Source: Humisphaera borealis (lineage in GTDB: Bacteria > Planctomycetota > Phycisphaerae > Tepidisphaerales > Tepidisphaeraceae). Taken from it: a DNA stretch of 64,000 bases. The translations under genes and the position numbers were made by a program. Every line of letters begins with the position of its first letter. Within the stretch, counting starts at the first letter, position 1. A model generated the notes under the pieces. That model saw only the letters and a program-made list of their open reading frames with translations. It was not told where the DNA came from and searched no databases. Where the stretch lies: positions 5,704,001-5,768,000 of the forward strand of contig NZ_CP063458.1 of the NCBI RefSeq assembly GCF_015169395.1, given 5' to 3'. This document shows positions 1-9,245 of this stretch, one piece after another.

Positions 1-3
1 TTC

Positions 4-1526
4 TCAGGCCGTCGCCAGCGTTCCCTTGGCCGTTCCCGGAGCCAGCGTGTGGTCCTTTTCGCCGGCAGTGTCCAGGGCGAATCCCGGGTAACCTTCCATG
101 CCGTGCTCACCCACGTCGAGGCCTTCGATTTCCTCGGTCGCACTGACGCGAACGCCGATCGTCACCTTCAGAATCACCCATGTGATCAGCGACGCGACCA
201 GCACCGTCGCACCGACGGCGCCGATACCGATGAGCTGCGCGATCAGCTGCGTCGCGCCGCCACCGAAGAACAGGCCCGGCTTCACGTAGACGTCCGTGAC
301 CTGAAGCGGAATGATCTCGGGGTTGGCGAACAGTCCGACGCAAATCGTCCCGAAGACGCCGCACACCAGGTGAACGCTGAGCGCACCCACCGGATCGTCG
401 AGCTTGAGCTTGTCAAAGAACAGCACGCTGAAGACGACCAGTCCGCCGGCGATGGTGCCGATGATGGCCGCACTGGCGACGCTGACCACGGCACAGGAGG
501 CGGTAATCCCGACAAGACCGGCGAGACCGCCGTTGAGGATCATGCCGAAGTCGGGCTTGCCCAGGACCACCCACGCGACGATCGTCGCGGTGACGGCGCC
601 GAACGCGGCAGCGGTGTTGGTGGTGACGGCAATGTGACCAATCATCAGATTCGCGGTCATGGTCGAACCGGGATTGAACCCGAACCAACCGAGCCACAGG
701 ATCAGGCAGCCGAGTGCCGCCAGGCCCATGTTGTGACCAGGAATCGTGTTGGCCTTGCCCTCGGCAGTGTACTTGCCGATACGCGGTCCGATGATGATGA
801 CACCCGCCAGTGCGGCCCAGCCACCGACGCTGTGTACCACAGTGGAACCCGCGAAATCGTGGAACGGCGCGGAGCTGAGATTGGCCAGCCAGCCATTGCC
901 CCAGATCCAATGACCGGTGATCGGATAGATCAACGCGACCAGGACGAAGCTGAAGATCATGAACGCGTTGAACTTCGTCCGTTCAGCAACGGCACCCGAC
1001 ACGATGGTCGCGGCGGTACCTGCGAATACGAGCTGGAAGAAGAACTTCACGCCTTCAGGAACATTGGTCCAGGACAATGCCGGATAGTTCGCGCCATCGC
1101 CGGTCAGACCGGGGAACATCGGGGCCCAGCCGAGGAACCCGGCGAATGCCGCGCCGCCGCCGTCCGGCGTCTTGCCGCCGATGACGCTCGCGCCGAACAT
1201 CATGCCGAAGCCGGCCACCCAGAACGCGATCGAGCTGACCGCGAACACGATGAAGTTCTTGGCCAGGATGTGGACCGAGTTCTTCCTGCGGCACAGGCCC
1301 GCTTCGAGCGTCGCGAAGCCGGCGTTCATCCAGAACACGAGCATGCCGCAGATCAGCGTCCAGACCGTGTTGGCGACCTGCTGCAGGTCCGCCGACTTCT
1401 TGATCGCGTCATCGATCGTTGGGGGGCCGCGGGGGGAGTCTGCCCGTACGCAGAATCCGGCGTCAGCGCCATACATGCCACCAGAATCACGCCGGCCCAG
1501 GCAGCCAGCCGTGCAAACTTCCTCAT
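4..1526 (-). CDS. amtB: Ammonium transporter AmtB/Mep family (apparent N-terminal frameshift)
   Basis: This is a multi-pass inner-membrane channel for ammonium/ammonia. The body matches the Amt family: a VWTLICGMLVFWMNAGF first core helix, the FAGSTVVHSVGG segment with the first pore histidine, and VHLVCGVFG with the second. The open frame of the body continues upstream to 1563, but that upstream part is not Amt-like. In a different frame, an ATG at 1526 opens a good signal peptide (MRKFARLAAWAGVILVA, then an A-Y-G-Q type cleavage site). This joins the body if one G is added to either G6 run at 1421-1426 or 1431-1436. I therefore place the start at 1526 and treat the frame break as a homopolymer error or a recent mutation. 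No GlnB/GlnK gene lies beside it. The family call is firm; the true N-terminus is inferred. Confidence 0.87.
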
Positions 1527-1563
1527 AGTCAGTCTCCGAAAACGTGGTGTTACTGCTGATCAC

Positions 1564-1924
1564 CGGCCATGCGGTGTCTCAAGAAAGAATCACGATTGAG
1601 CCAGTCGGCGGCAGCCCGTCAGGAAGTCTGCAAACCGCTGAATGTCTTTCCCGGGTGACGCGGATAGAGATGCCTGATAAGGTCGGCCTCCGGCTGACTC
1701 GTGCAGGGGACGTAACAAATCCGATGCCGCGTCCGACAAAACCCCCTAGGATGGCACTTCAAAACCCCTACTGCGATTTTGCAACTTCCACTAAGGCATT
1801 CCCCGCTGCGTAGAAAACGCGCAAAGGAATATAACGGCATCATGAATTGCCGAGCGATCATGCAACCAGCAGGGCCGTGCACCCCCGGGTTTTCCGTAGG
1901 TCGATCGGGTAGGATCTCCCCATC
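1564..1924. other. Divergent spacer between amtB and a small membrane-protein gene
   Basis: This 361-base spacer should hold the promoters of both flanking genes. Open frames that cross it have atypical composition and no recognisable product. I looked for a sigma-54 type GG-N10-GC element, which is common before ammonium transporter genes, and saw no convincing match. Confidence 0.4.
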
Positions 1925-2164
1925 ATGCCGAAGACACCCGCCAACCCGCCGATGACCACCTGGGAGCTCTACAAGAAGTCCCTTCCGCGGACCCAGATCT
2001 CAATCCTTGCAGTCACGCTGCTGCTTTACGTGGTCCTGCGTCCCGAGGTCCATGTACTGATAGCCGTGTACGTGCTGCTCCAGATCTTCGGCTATCTGGG
2101 CGTCTGGTGGGGCCTGCGGACGGCCAGGCGGATCGGGGAAACGGAAGACAAGCCGTCGCTTTAA
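1925..2164 (+). CDS. Small membrane protein of unknown function (79 aa)
   Basis: I do not recognise a family. The protein has a short polar N-terminus (MPKTPANPPMTTWELYKKS), two hydrophobic stretches at about residues 26-40 and 43-62, and a charged tail, which fits a two-helix inner-membrane protein. Codon use is GC-rich like its neighbours and no better frame overlaps it. It lies between two ammonium transporter genes that run the other way, so a functional link is possible but not shown. The start is the only ATG before the first helix. Confidence 0.6.
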   Translation: MPKTPANPPMTTWELYKKSLPRTQISILAVTLLLYVVLRPEVHVLIAVYVLLQIFGYLGVWWGLRTARRIGETEDKPSL

Positions 2165-2287
2165 AGCAGCCGGCCGTGCGGGGCTCGGCCGCGACAGGGG
2201 GATCACGCTAGGGGGTCGCAATACGCGGGTCGCAACGCGGGGGATCGCATTAGGCGGGGGGTTACAACAATCATCCGCGATGGCATC

Positions 2288-2337
2288 AAAAAACCCGCCT
2301 TCGGATTCAGCCGAGGCTGAAGTTCCGAAGGCGGGTT
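2288..2337 (-). terminator. Long hairpin terminator downstream of the second ammonium transporter
   Basis: Arms at 2292-2305 and 2324-2337 are perfect 14-base complements. Inside them, 2306-2312 pairs with 2315-2321, leaving a two-base apical gap and a two-base bulge. On the minus strand the stem is followed by a T run (2288-2293), so it reads as an intrinsic terminator for the gene ending at 2375. Confidence 0.85.
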
Positions 2338-2374
2338 AGTTCGCATTGCGGGGGAGCCAGTGATCCAGGAGACC

Positions 2375-3853
2375 TTAGACGATCAGGTCTTCGTCCAGGT
2401 GGTAGCCCTTCTCGCCATGGAGTGCCAGGTCGAGGCCGGTCTGTTCGTCGTCGACCGACACGCGCATTCCGATCGTCTTGTGGATGATCGTTGCGATCAC
2501 GTAGGTCATAACGAACGCGAACACGGTCGCGATGCCCAGCCCGACCGCCTGCTTGATGAACTGGGTCATGCCGCCGGGAGCCTTGTCGTCGATGAGGGGG
2601 CGGATGGCGAAGATGCCGACCAGAAGTGCGCCGGCCGCACCGCCGACGCCGTGGACGCCGAACGCGTCCAGCGAGTCGTCGTAATTGAAGATCTTCTTGA
2701 GCTGCGTGCCGCCGTAGCAGACCACGCCGCCGATGAGTCCGATAACCATCGCGCCGCCGGGGTTGACGTGACCGGCACAAGGCGTGATGACGACGAGGCC
2801 CGCGACCATGCCGCTGGCAAAGCCCAGGATGGTGGGCTTACCCACGTGCCACCACTCGACAAACATCCACACGGTGGCTGCGGCGGCGGCGGCGACCTGC
2901 GTCGCGGTGAACGCCATCGCACTGATGCCCATGAAATCCTTCAGTTCGCTGCCGGGGATTGCGATGGTGGAACCGGCGTTGAACCCGAACCAGCCGAACC
3001 AGAGCAAGCCGGCACCGATGAGCGTCAGGCCGAGCGAGTGGGGCGGCATCGGTATTTTGCCGTATCCCACACGCGGACCGATCACGAGACAGAGTGCGAG
3101 CGAACTGACGCCGGCCAGCACGTGAACGACCGTGCCGCCTGCAAAGTCAAACACGCCGTAAGTCCAGAGGGCGCCCTGAACGTTCCAGACGCAGTAAGCG
3201 ACCGGGCAGTAGACGATCGTCGACCAGATCAGCATGAACAGGATGAAGGGGCCGAAACGAATGCGTTCGGCGACGGCACCGACGATCAGGGCCGGGGTGA
3301 TGATGGCAAACTTGCCCTGGAACATGACGAATGCCAGTTCCGGAACGCCGGTCGGAACCGCGTTGGTCGCGTCGCCGGACATCGCCAGGCGATACATCTG
3401 ACCCGGTTCGCTGAAGACCCGGAGCATGACCAGCCCGGGATCGAACCCGAGGATGTTGAATCCGCCGATCGACAGGATGGGAGCGTTGGCGGGGAAGGCG
3501 ATCGCGTAGCCAATGAAGATCCAGTGCATGCCGATGACGCCGATCGCGACCATGCAGCAGAGGAACATGTTGAGCACGTTCTTGGCGCGTACCATGCCGC
3601 CATAGAACAATGCCAGCCCCGGCACCATCAGGAGGACCAGCGCGCTGCTCATGAGCATCCAGGCAGTGACGCCATTATCAATTGCCGGCGCCGGTGCCGT
3701 TGCGGGGGCGGGGGCCGTTTCGGCCCAGGCCTGACCCACGGGCAGGACCAGAAGTGCCAGGATCACAAGCAACGGCCATTTCGGCCACACTCTACGCTCT
3801 GTCTGCAGCAAGGGACCTCCTTCAAGGAAATCGGTAAAACGGGACGATGCCAT
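2375..3853 (-). CDS. amtB: Ammonium transporter, second copy
   Basis: This is a second Amt/Mep channel protein, distinct in sequence from the one at the left edge. It has an N-terminal hydrophobic signal (WPLLVILALLVLPVGQAWA), an Ala/Pro-rich linker, then the family core beginning NGVTAWMLMSSALVLLMVPGLALFYGGM. The pore histidines are in FAGGTVVHVLAG and VHGVGGAAG. The open frame reaches 4093, but the first part is not Amt-like; ATG 3853 is used here. A strong Shine-Dalgarno (AAGGAGGT) lies further in, just ahead of TTG and CTG codons at about 3808 and 3805, so the real start may be a non-ATG codon there. A terminator hairpin follows the stop. Two Amt genes in one locus could differ in affinity or role. 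Confidence 0.92.
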   Translation of the reverse strand: MASSRFTDFLEGGPLLQTERRVWPKWPLLVILALLVLPVGQAWAETAPAPATAPAPAIDNGVTAWMLMSSALVLLMVPGLALFYGGMVRAKNVLNMFLCCMVAIGVIGMHWIFIGYAIAFPANAPILSIGGFNILGFDPGLVMLRVFSEPGQMYRLAMSGDATNAVPTGVPELAFVMFQGKFAIITPALIVGAVAERIRFGPFILFMLIWSTIVYCPVAYCVWNVQGALWTYGVFDFAGGTVVHVLAGVSSLALCLVIGPRVGYGKIPMPPHSLGLTLIGAGLLWFGWFGFNAGSTIAIPGSELKDFMGISAMAFTATQVAAAAAATVWMFVEWWHVGKPTILGFASGMVAGLVVITPCAGHVNPGGAMVIGLIGGVVCYGGTQLKKIFNYDDSLDAFGVHGVGGAAGALLVGIFAIRPLIDDKAPGGMTQFIKQAVGLGIATVFAFVMTYVIATIIHKTIGMRVSVDDEQTGLDLALHGEKGYHLDEDLIV

Positions 3854-4675
3854 CCGGCCAGGCTCCCCAGGCAGGAATGACTGCTCCGAAGGGTTTATCA
3901 ACTCAAGCGTCTCAACAACTCGCGCTTCGTCGATCACAGCGGGAACGGCCAGCGGTATGCAACCCGCGTTCCAAGCTCTTCGATGCACTGGACTTGATGC
4001 CCAGAAAGGCGGCAATAAAGCCGAACTCCATCCCCGCCCATGATCGACAACTGCGCGACGCGTCCGAGGAGAGCCACATTTATGCGCAGGCAAACGGTTC
4101 TCCTCGTCACGATTTAGAGAGGCAAGATAGCGGGCGCCGAATCCTCGTCAAATGAGCGGCCCCTTTTCGATCTGCCGAGGCTCACACAGAGATGCTAATT
4201 ACAGAATCTTGCTGGCAGTTCGCCTCGGCGGTTATTCTGATCGCAGCAGAAGGAAGAAGAATCGCTTGCAATATCGAGAAATCCTAATAAAATACGAACA
4301 TATAGGCACTGGTGCGTCTGCTACCCGCTTCGGCCTACGGGACTCGAGGACGGCCGATGAAAGCTGCGACCAATGAATGTCGCGTGGACTCGGTTCTCCC
4401 CGCCATGCCGAGGGTGGCATCTCCGACGATTGCCTGCAGCGGAGGATTCGTCGACGTGACAACTCGCCCAGGATCTGCATGGCGCGGAAACATCGAATTT
4501 CCCAAATCAAACCCATTGTCAACCGGTTGAATGCCGCTTTGGGTGTCGTGGCGAGGGTCGGTGACGGCGGGGCGTTTGGCTTTGGGTCGCCGCGTATCTG
4601 CTGGAAGATCGGTTCGCACGACCTATTGTGGTCGCCGTGCCGATCGATGCCGATGCGCGCGATCCCTCAATCCAT
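3854..4675. other. Long spacer upstream of lepA, no supported gene
   Basis: Short open frames occur on both strands, but none has a recognisable product, a good ribosome binding site or neighbour-like codon use. The stretch around 4190-4310 is clearly more AT-rich than its surroundings. I see no tRNA or clear structured RNA in it. Confidence 0.45.
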
Positions 4676-4704
4676 TTGTGGCTAAACCCCGCGGGGCGTA
4701 GAAT
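4676..4704 (+). promoter_or_regulatory. Probable sigma-70-type promoter of lepA
   Basis: A TTGTGG box at 4676-4681 and a TAGAAT box at 4699-4704 are separated by exactly 17 bases. They lie about 45 bases before the lepA ATG, which itself lacks an obvious Shine-Dalgarno. Confidence 0.5.
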
Positions 4705-4749
4705 CGGCGGACTCGCGACCACTCAGCCCCGTTCATTGGCCATAAGTAC

Positions 4750-6552
4750 ATGCAGATCCGCAACTTCTCGATTATCGCCCATATCGACCATGGTAAGAGC
4801 ACCCTCTCCGATCGGCTGCTCATGCGCGCCGGCGCGATTACCGAGCGTGAGTTTCAGAACCAGATTCTGGACGACATGGACCTGGAACGGGAGCGGGGCA
4901 TCACGATCAAGGCGTCGGCCGTGACCGTCTTCCACGACCACACCTATCCCGACGGCCGTACCGAGCGGTTCATGCTGAACTTCATCGATACGCCCGGCCA
5001 CGTGGACTTCCACTACGAGGTGCAGAAGGCGCTCCAGGCGTGTGAAGGCGCGATCCTGGTGGTCGACTCGACGCAAGGCGTTCAGGCGCAGACCGTCGCC
5101 AATGCCTACGCCGCGGTCGAAGTGGGCCTCGAGATCGTTCCGGTCATTAACAAGATCGACCTGCCGAGTGCCGACCCGGTGCGCGTCGCCGAGGAAATTG
5201 AACAGGTGCTGGGCTTCCCCGCCGAGGACGCGATTCTCGTGTCGGCCAAGACCGGGCAGGGGATCGACGAACTGATCACCGCGCTGTGCGACAAGCTTCC
5301 GCCACCCACCGGTAAGCCCGAGCTGCCCACCCGCGCCCTGATCTTCGACAGCATCTACGACGACTACCGCGGCGTGATCACCTACGTTCGCGTCATCGAC
5401 GGCGAGCTGCGCAAGGGCATGAAGATCCGCTTCATGGGTACCAACAAGCTGTACCAGATCACCGATCTGGGCAAACTCATGCCCCGGCCGAAGCAGGTCG
5501 AAGTGATCGGGACCGGCGAGGTAGGGTTCATCGTCGCGGCGATCAAGGACCTGCACGATGTTCGCGTCGGCGACACCATCACCGACGCCGGCAACCCCGC
5601 GCCCGCCGCACTTCCCGGCTACAAGCCGAGCCAGCAGATGGTGTACTGCGACTTCTACCCGTCCGGCAAAACGCAGTACGACGAACTGCGCGACGCGATG
5701 GACCGCCTGAGCCTCAACGACAGTTCGTTCAGCTTCGAACCTGAAAGCAACGACGCGCTGGGGTTCGGCTTCCGCTGCGGGTTTCTCGGCCTGCTGCACA
5801 TGGAAATCATCCAGGAACGGCTGGAGCGCGAGTTCAACATCGAAATGATCCAGACCGCCCCGACGGTCACCTACGAGATCAAGAAGACCGACGGCACCGT
5901 CTTCCGCATCGATTCGCCGAGCCAGCTCCCCGACCCGAACCACGTGGAAGAAATCCGCGAGCCGTTCATCGAAATGAACCTGATCCTGCCCGGCGACTGC
6001 GTCGGCAACCTGATGAAGCTCTGCGAAGACCGGCGCGGCATCTACAAGAAGACCGAGTACATCGGTGCGACGCGCGTGATGTTGCAATACGAGCTGCCGC
6101 TGGCGGAAGTCATCTACGATTTCTATGACCGTCTGAAGAGCGCCACCAAGGGCTACGGCACGATGGACTTCGACCTGATCGGTTTCCGCTCGGGGAACCT
6201 GGTGAAGCTCGACATCCTTGTGAACGGCGACAAGGTCGACGCGCTGAGCGTAATCGTCCACCGCGACCACGCCGAGAAGCGCGGCCGAGGCCTGCTGGTC
6301 CGCCTGAAAGAAGAGATCGACCGCCACCTGTTCGAAATCCCGCTGCAGGCGGCGATCGGCGGCAAGATCATCGCCCGCGAGACGATCAAGAGCGTCGGCA
6401 AGAACGTGACCGCCAAGTGCTACGGCGGCGACGTAACGCGTAAGCGCAAGCTGCTCGAGAAACAGAAGGAAGGCAAGAAGCGCATGAAGCGCGTCGGCAG
6501 CGTGGACATCCCGCAGCAGGCGTTCATGGCGATCCTGGAGAGTGGGGATTGA
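4750..6552 (+). CDS. lepA: Elongation factor 4 (LepA)
   Basis: This is a ribosome-bound translational GTPase that back-translocates stalled ribosomes. At 600 residues it matches the usual LepA length. The GTPase motifs are plain: AHIDHGKSTL (about residues 9-18), DTPGHVDF, NKIDL and SAKTGQG. LepA-type domains II, III and V follow, and the C-terminal tail ends in a Lys-rich RKRKLLEKQKEGKKRMK segment typical of the family. The first methionine gives the canonical MQIRNFSIIAHIDHGK start. A promoter is visible upstream. It reads in the same direction as threonine synthase about 120 bases on, with no evident functional link. Confidence 0.98.
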   Translation: MQIRNFSIIAHIDHGKSTLSDRLLMRAGAITEREFQNQILDDMDLERERGITIKASAVTVFHDHTYPDGRTERFMLNFIDTPGHVDFHYEVQKALQACEGAILVVDSTQGVQAQTVANAYAAVEVGLEIVPVINKIDLPSADPVRVAEEIEQVLGFPAEDAILVSAKTGQGIDELITALCDKLPPPTGKPELPTRALIFDSIYDDYRGVITYVRVIDGELRKGMKIRFMGTNKLYQITDLGKLMPRPKQVEVIGTGEVGFIVAAIKDLHDVRVGDTITDAGNPAPAALPGYKPSQQMVYCDFYPSGKTQYDELRDAMDRLSLNDSSFSFEPESNDALGFGFRCGFLGLLHMEIIQERLEREFNIEMIQTAPTVTYEIKKTDGTVFRIDSPSQLPDPNHVEEIREPFIEMNLILPGDCVGNLMKLCEDRRGIYKKTEYIGATRVMLQYELPLAEVIYDFYDRLKSATKGYGTMDFDLIGFRSGNLVKLDILVNGDKVDALSVIVHRDHAEKRGRGLLVRLKEEIDRHLFEIPLQAAIGGKIIARETIKSVGKNVTAKCYGGDVTRKRKLLEKQKEGKKRMKRVGSVDIPQQAFMAILESGD

Positions 6553-6670
6553 GGTTCTCCGTGCGTCGGTTCTTTGCGATGCCAACGGTATTGCCGGTCG
6601 TGTCTCGCGCCGTATGACCGCCCCTGCGCCGATTCGATCAGGCCGGCATGGCTACAAGCGGTCGATCACG

Positions 6671-7897
6671 ATGCCACATTTCGTCACCCATCTCGAAGGC
6701 GCGATCGACGGCGCTCGACTCGATCCGAACGTCGCACACACGCTGCACAAGGATCGGCCCATCTGGGTGCGCTACGATCTCGACGCCGTCCGCCGTGCCG
6801 TGACCCCGGCCGATCTGCAGTCGCGGCCGCCGACGCTTTGGCGTTATCGGGAGCTGCTGCCGCCGAAGGACGACGCATCAATTGTGTCGCTCGGCGAAGG
6901 AATGACGACGATCCTCCGCTGCCCGCGATTGGGGCAGGCGATCGGGCTCGACAACCTTTGGATCAAGGACGAGAGCCAGCTTCCGACCGGCAGCTTCAAG
7001 AGCCGCGGGCAGACGGTGGCGATCTCGATGTGCAAGCAGTTCGGCGTGAAGCGGGTGGCGATCCCGACGGCCGGCAATGCCGGCGGCGCGATGGCCGCCT
7101 ACGCCGCCCGCGCGGGGATGGAGGCCTACGTCTTCATGCCGGCCGATACGCCAGTGATCAACCAGTTCGAAGCGGCGTTGTGCGGCGCGAAAGTGTTTTT
7201 GGTCGACGGTCTGATCAACGACTGCGGCAAGATCGTCCGCGCGGGAACGGCGGCGATGCAGTGGTTCGACATCTCGACGCTGAAGGAGCCGTACCGCATC
7301 GAGGGGAAGAAGACGATGGGCCTGGAACTGGCCGAGCAATCCGGCTGGACACTGCCCGATGTCATCCTCTACCCGACCGGCGGCGGGACAGGCCTGGTCG
7401 GCATGTGGAAGGCGTTCGCGGAGCTGCGCGAGCTCGGCTGGCTGAAGTCCGACAAGCTGCCGCGCATGGTGTCTGTGCAATCCGACGGCTGCGCGCCGAT
7501 CGTGCGAGCCTTTGAATCCGGCAGCCGATTCGCCAACCTGTTCCCCAACGCCAAAACCATCGCCAGTGGGCTGCGGGTGCCGGTCGCCGTCGGCGACTTC
7601 ATAATCCTGGACGCGATCCGCGAGAGCGGCGGGACGGCGATCGCGGTCGAAGACGGGAAGATTACCGAGTGGATGCAATTGGCGTGCGGCGCCGAAGGCA
7701 TTGCCGTCTGCCCCGAATCGGCGGCGTGCGTGGGGGCGGCGATCAAACTAAAGGAGAGCGGCTGGATTCGGCCGGATGAGAAGGTGCTGCTGTTCAACTG
7801 CGGCGCGGCGCAGAAGTATCCGCACACGCTCAAGCTCGACCTACCGCGGATCGCCGACCCGGCGAAGGTGGATTGGGATTGGGTAAGTCGGGCGTAG
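6671..7897 (+). CDS. thrC: Threonine synthase
   Basis: This is a PLP enzyme converting O-phosphohomoserine to threonine. The protein is 408 residues from ATG 6671; an in-frame start at 6542 overlaps lepA and adds non-homologous sequence. The PLP lysine is in SFKSRG (K110), followed by an IPTAGNAGGAMAAYAARAG segment and the phosphate-binding GGGTGLVGMWKAF loop. It is the shorter, fold-type II threonine synthase found in many bacteria and archaea. Related fold-type II lyases such as threonine dehydratase are less likely because of the N-terminal LWRYRELLP and SLGEGMTT motifs. No other threonine genes are adjacent. Confidence 0.9.
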   Translation: MPHFVTHLEGAIDGARLDPNVAHTLHKDRPIWVRYDLDAVRRAVTPADLQSRPPTLWRYRELLPPKDDASIVSLGEGMTTILRCPRLGQAIGLDNLWIKDESQLPTGSFKSRGQTVAISMCKQFGVKRVAIPTAGNAGGAMAAYAARAGMEAYVFMPADTPVINQFEAALCGAKVFLVDGLINDCGKIVRAGTAAMQWFDISTLKEPYRIEGKKTMGLELAEQSGWTLPDVILYPTGGGTGLVGMWKAFAELRELGWLKSDKLPRMVSVQSDGCAPIVRAFESGSRFANLFPNAKTIASGLRVPVAVGDFIILDAIRESGGTAIAVEDGKITEWMQLACGAEGIAVCPESAACVGAAIKLKESGWIRPDEKVLLFNCGAAQKYPHTLKLDLPRIADPAKVDWDWVSRA

Positions 7898-7898
7898 A

Positions 7899-7990
7899 TT
7901 TGTGGCATGGGCATGTACTCATGCCCGTGTCTTGGACGGTTGGCTCGCGAGGCGGTGGACACGGGCATGAGTACATGCCCATGCCACAAA
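7899..7990. repeat. Perfect 33-bp inverted repeat (GGGCATG-N-CATGCCC type)
   Basis: The arms 7899-7931 and 7958-7990 are exact reverse complements around a 26-base loop. Each arm also holds a smaller near-palindrome, GGGCATG...CATGCCC. It fills the spacer between the convergent thrC and L,D-transpeptidase genes, so it may act as a bidirectional terminator, but it lacks a T run and resembles the other dispersed palindromes of this window. Confidence 0.85.
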
Positions 7991-7997
7991 GACCGCG

Positions 7998-9158
7998 TTA
8001 CTCCCGCACCAGCACCCGGCTCTTGCCGTCGCTCATCATGTCGTAGACGAGCTGGACGTCTTCGACTTTCAGCCGGACGCAGCCCATCGACGCCTGCTTG
8101 CCGATGCTGTCGGGCTCGATCGTGCCGTGGATGCCGTAGCTGGTCTTGCCGACGGCGTTGCCCTCTTCGCCCTTGAGCGCGATCCAGTAGCCGCCAAGCG
8201 GGTTCTTGGGGTCGTAGCCTTCGTAATGTTCGCCGGAGCGCGGGTTGGTCCAGGCGGGGTTCTTCATCTTGCCGCCGGGGACGACGGTCCAGAGCCCCGT
8301 GGGCGTCGAGTCGTCCTTGCCCAGGCCGACCGGCAGGCTGGTGACGTACAGCGCGCCCGGCTCGCCCGGCAGTCCGCCGAGGAACAGGTCCATCCGGTAG
8401 GCCTGCTTCCAGACGACGGCGTGGAAAGGCCCGAACGGCGTCTTGAGCTGCTGGCCGACACGGATGCGGCGGTCGGTCGTGTTGTTGATGCGGCAGATCA
8501 GCTCCCACGACACCGCGTGCTGCCGGGCGATCGCCCGCAGGCTGCCGCTGTTCTCGATCTTCGCCATCTGCGTGTAGGGATCGTTGGCGACCGGCGTGGG
8601 CGTGAACAGGAGTTGGTTGTTGGCGTTCGCCTGCAGGGCCCGGGCCTGATCGGCGGCGACACCCTTGAACTGCTCGTTGCAGATGCCGTCGTTCAGCAGG
8701 GCGCGGACGCCTACAAAGTCGCCGGCATCCAGGCGAGCCTTGGCGTCGAGGATCACCTTGTCGGCGTTGGCGATCGGAGCCGATGGGGCCGGCGGCACGT
8801 AAGCCTTGCCCGGTTGCGGCGGGGGAGTGACCTTCGCCGCCGCGGCCTTGCCGGCATCGGCCTTGGCAGCGTCCGTCTTGGCCGGCACCTTGGCATTGAC
8901 GGGTTTCAGCGGCGGGAGTGCGGAGCCCGAATCTTTCGGAGCCGTGGGCTGGACCAATTGGCCCGTCTGGCCCGTGACGATCGAGGCGCTCCCCGAACCG
9001 CCGGGTGACACAGGAGCGACATTGGCACCATCGGTCGCGCCGGCAGGCTTGGTTTTCTGAAGGTAGACAAAAGCCCCCGCCAGAAGAACGGCGAGCAGAA
9101 CAACGGCGGAAGCCCGGCTGACCTTGGTCCAGAACCGGCGAGATGAAATGAACGGCAC
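7998..9158 (-). CDS. LysM-like / L,D-transpeptidase (YkuD) cell-wall protein
   Basis: This is a probable periplasmic enzyme forming 3-3 cross-links in peptidoglycan or anchoring proteins to it. It has an N-terminal membrane anchor (ASAVVLLAVLLAGAFVYL), then a long Ala/Pro/Lys-rich linker. A LysM-like segment follows (SLRAIARQHAVSWELICRIN ... IRVGQQLKTP), and then the YkuD catalytic domain with GIHGT and the SMGCVRL active-site cysteine. The GTG at 9158 is preceded by GGAGG at ideal spacing, so I prefer it to ATG 9170. Some planctomycetes have reduced peptidoglycan, so this is useful evidence for a cross-linked wall here. The formyltetrahydrofolate ligase gene lies upstream on the same strand. 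Confidence 0.88.
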   Translation of the reverse strand: MPFISSRRFWTKVSRASAVVLLAVLLAGAFVYLQKTKPAGATDGANVAPVSPGGSGSASIVTGQTGQLVQPTAPKDSGSALPPLKPVNAKVPAKTDAAKADAGKAAAAKVTPPPQPGKAYVPPAPSAPIANADKVILDAKARLDAGDFVGVRALLNDGICNEQFKGVAADQARALQANANNQLLFTPTPVANDPYTQMAKIENSGSLRAIARQHAVSWELICRINNTTDRRIRVGQQLKTPFGPFHAVVWKQAYRMDLFLGGLPGEPGALYVTSLPVGLGKDDSTPTGLWTVVPGGKMKNPAWTNPRSGEHYEGYDPKNPLGGYWIALKGEEGNAVGKTSYGIHGTIEPDSIGKQASMGCVRLKVEDVQLVYDMMSDGKSRVLVRE

Positions 9159-9245
9159 GAGAACCTCCATGTTCTCTGTTTTAGTCGCCGAGGCACGATC
9201 CGCATTCCCGGGCAAAATTGCCCAGCGAGGCAGAAAACGGCACGA

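Noticed and set aside
49-1599. Long + strand open frame over amtB
   Set aside because: It is the antisense shadow of a well supported transporter gene, has no family signature and an Arg/Asp/His/Glu-rich composition typical of antisense frames in high-GC DNA.
2360-3880. Long + strand open frame over the second amt gene
   Set aside because: It is antisense to a clear Amt gene and has no recognisable product.
3854-4675. Several small ORFs before lepA
   Set aside because: They have no ribosome binding site, no family and poor codon use; the spacer is better left unassigned.
4723-6585. Minus-strand open frame of 620 residues over lepA
   Set aside because: It is the shadow of LepA. Residue use (long runs of D, V, H, Q) is that of an antisense frame.
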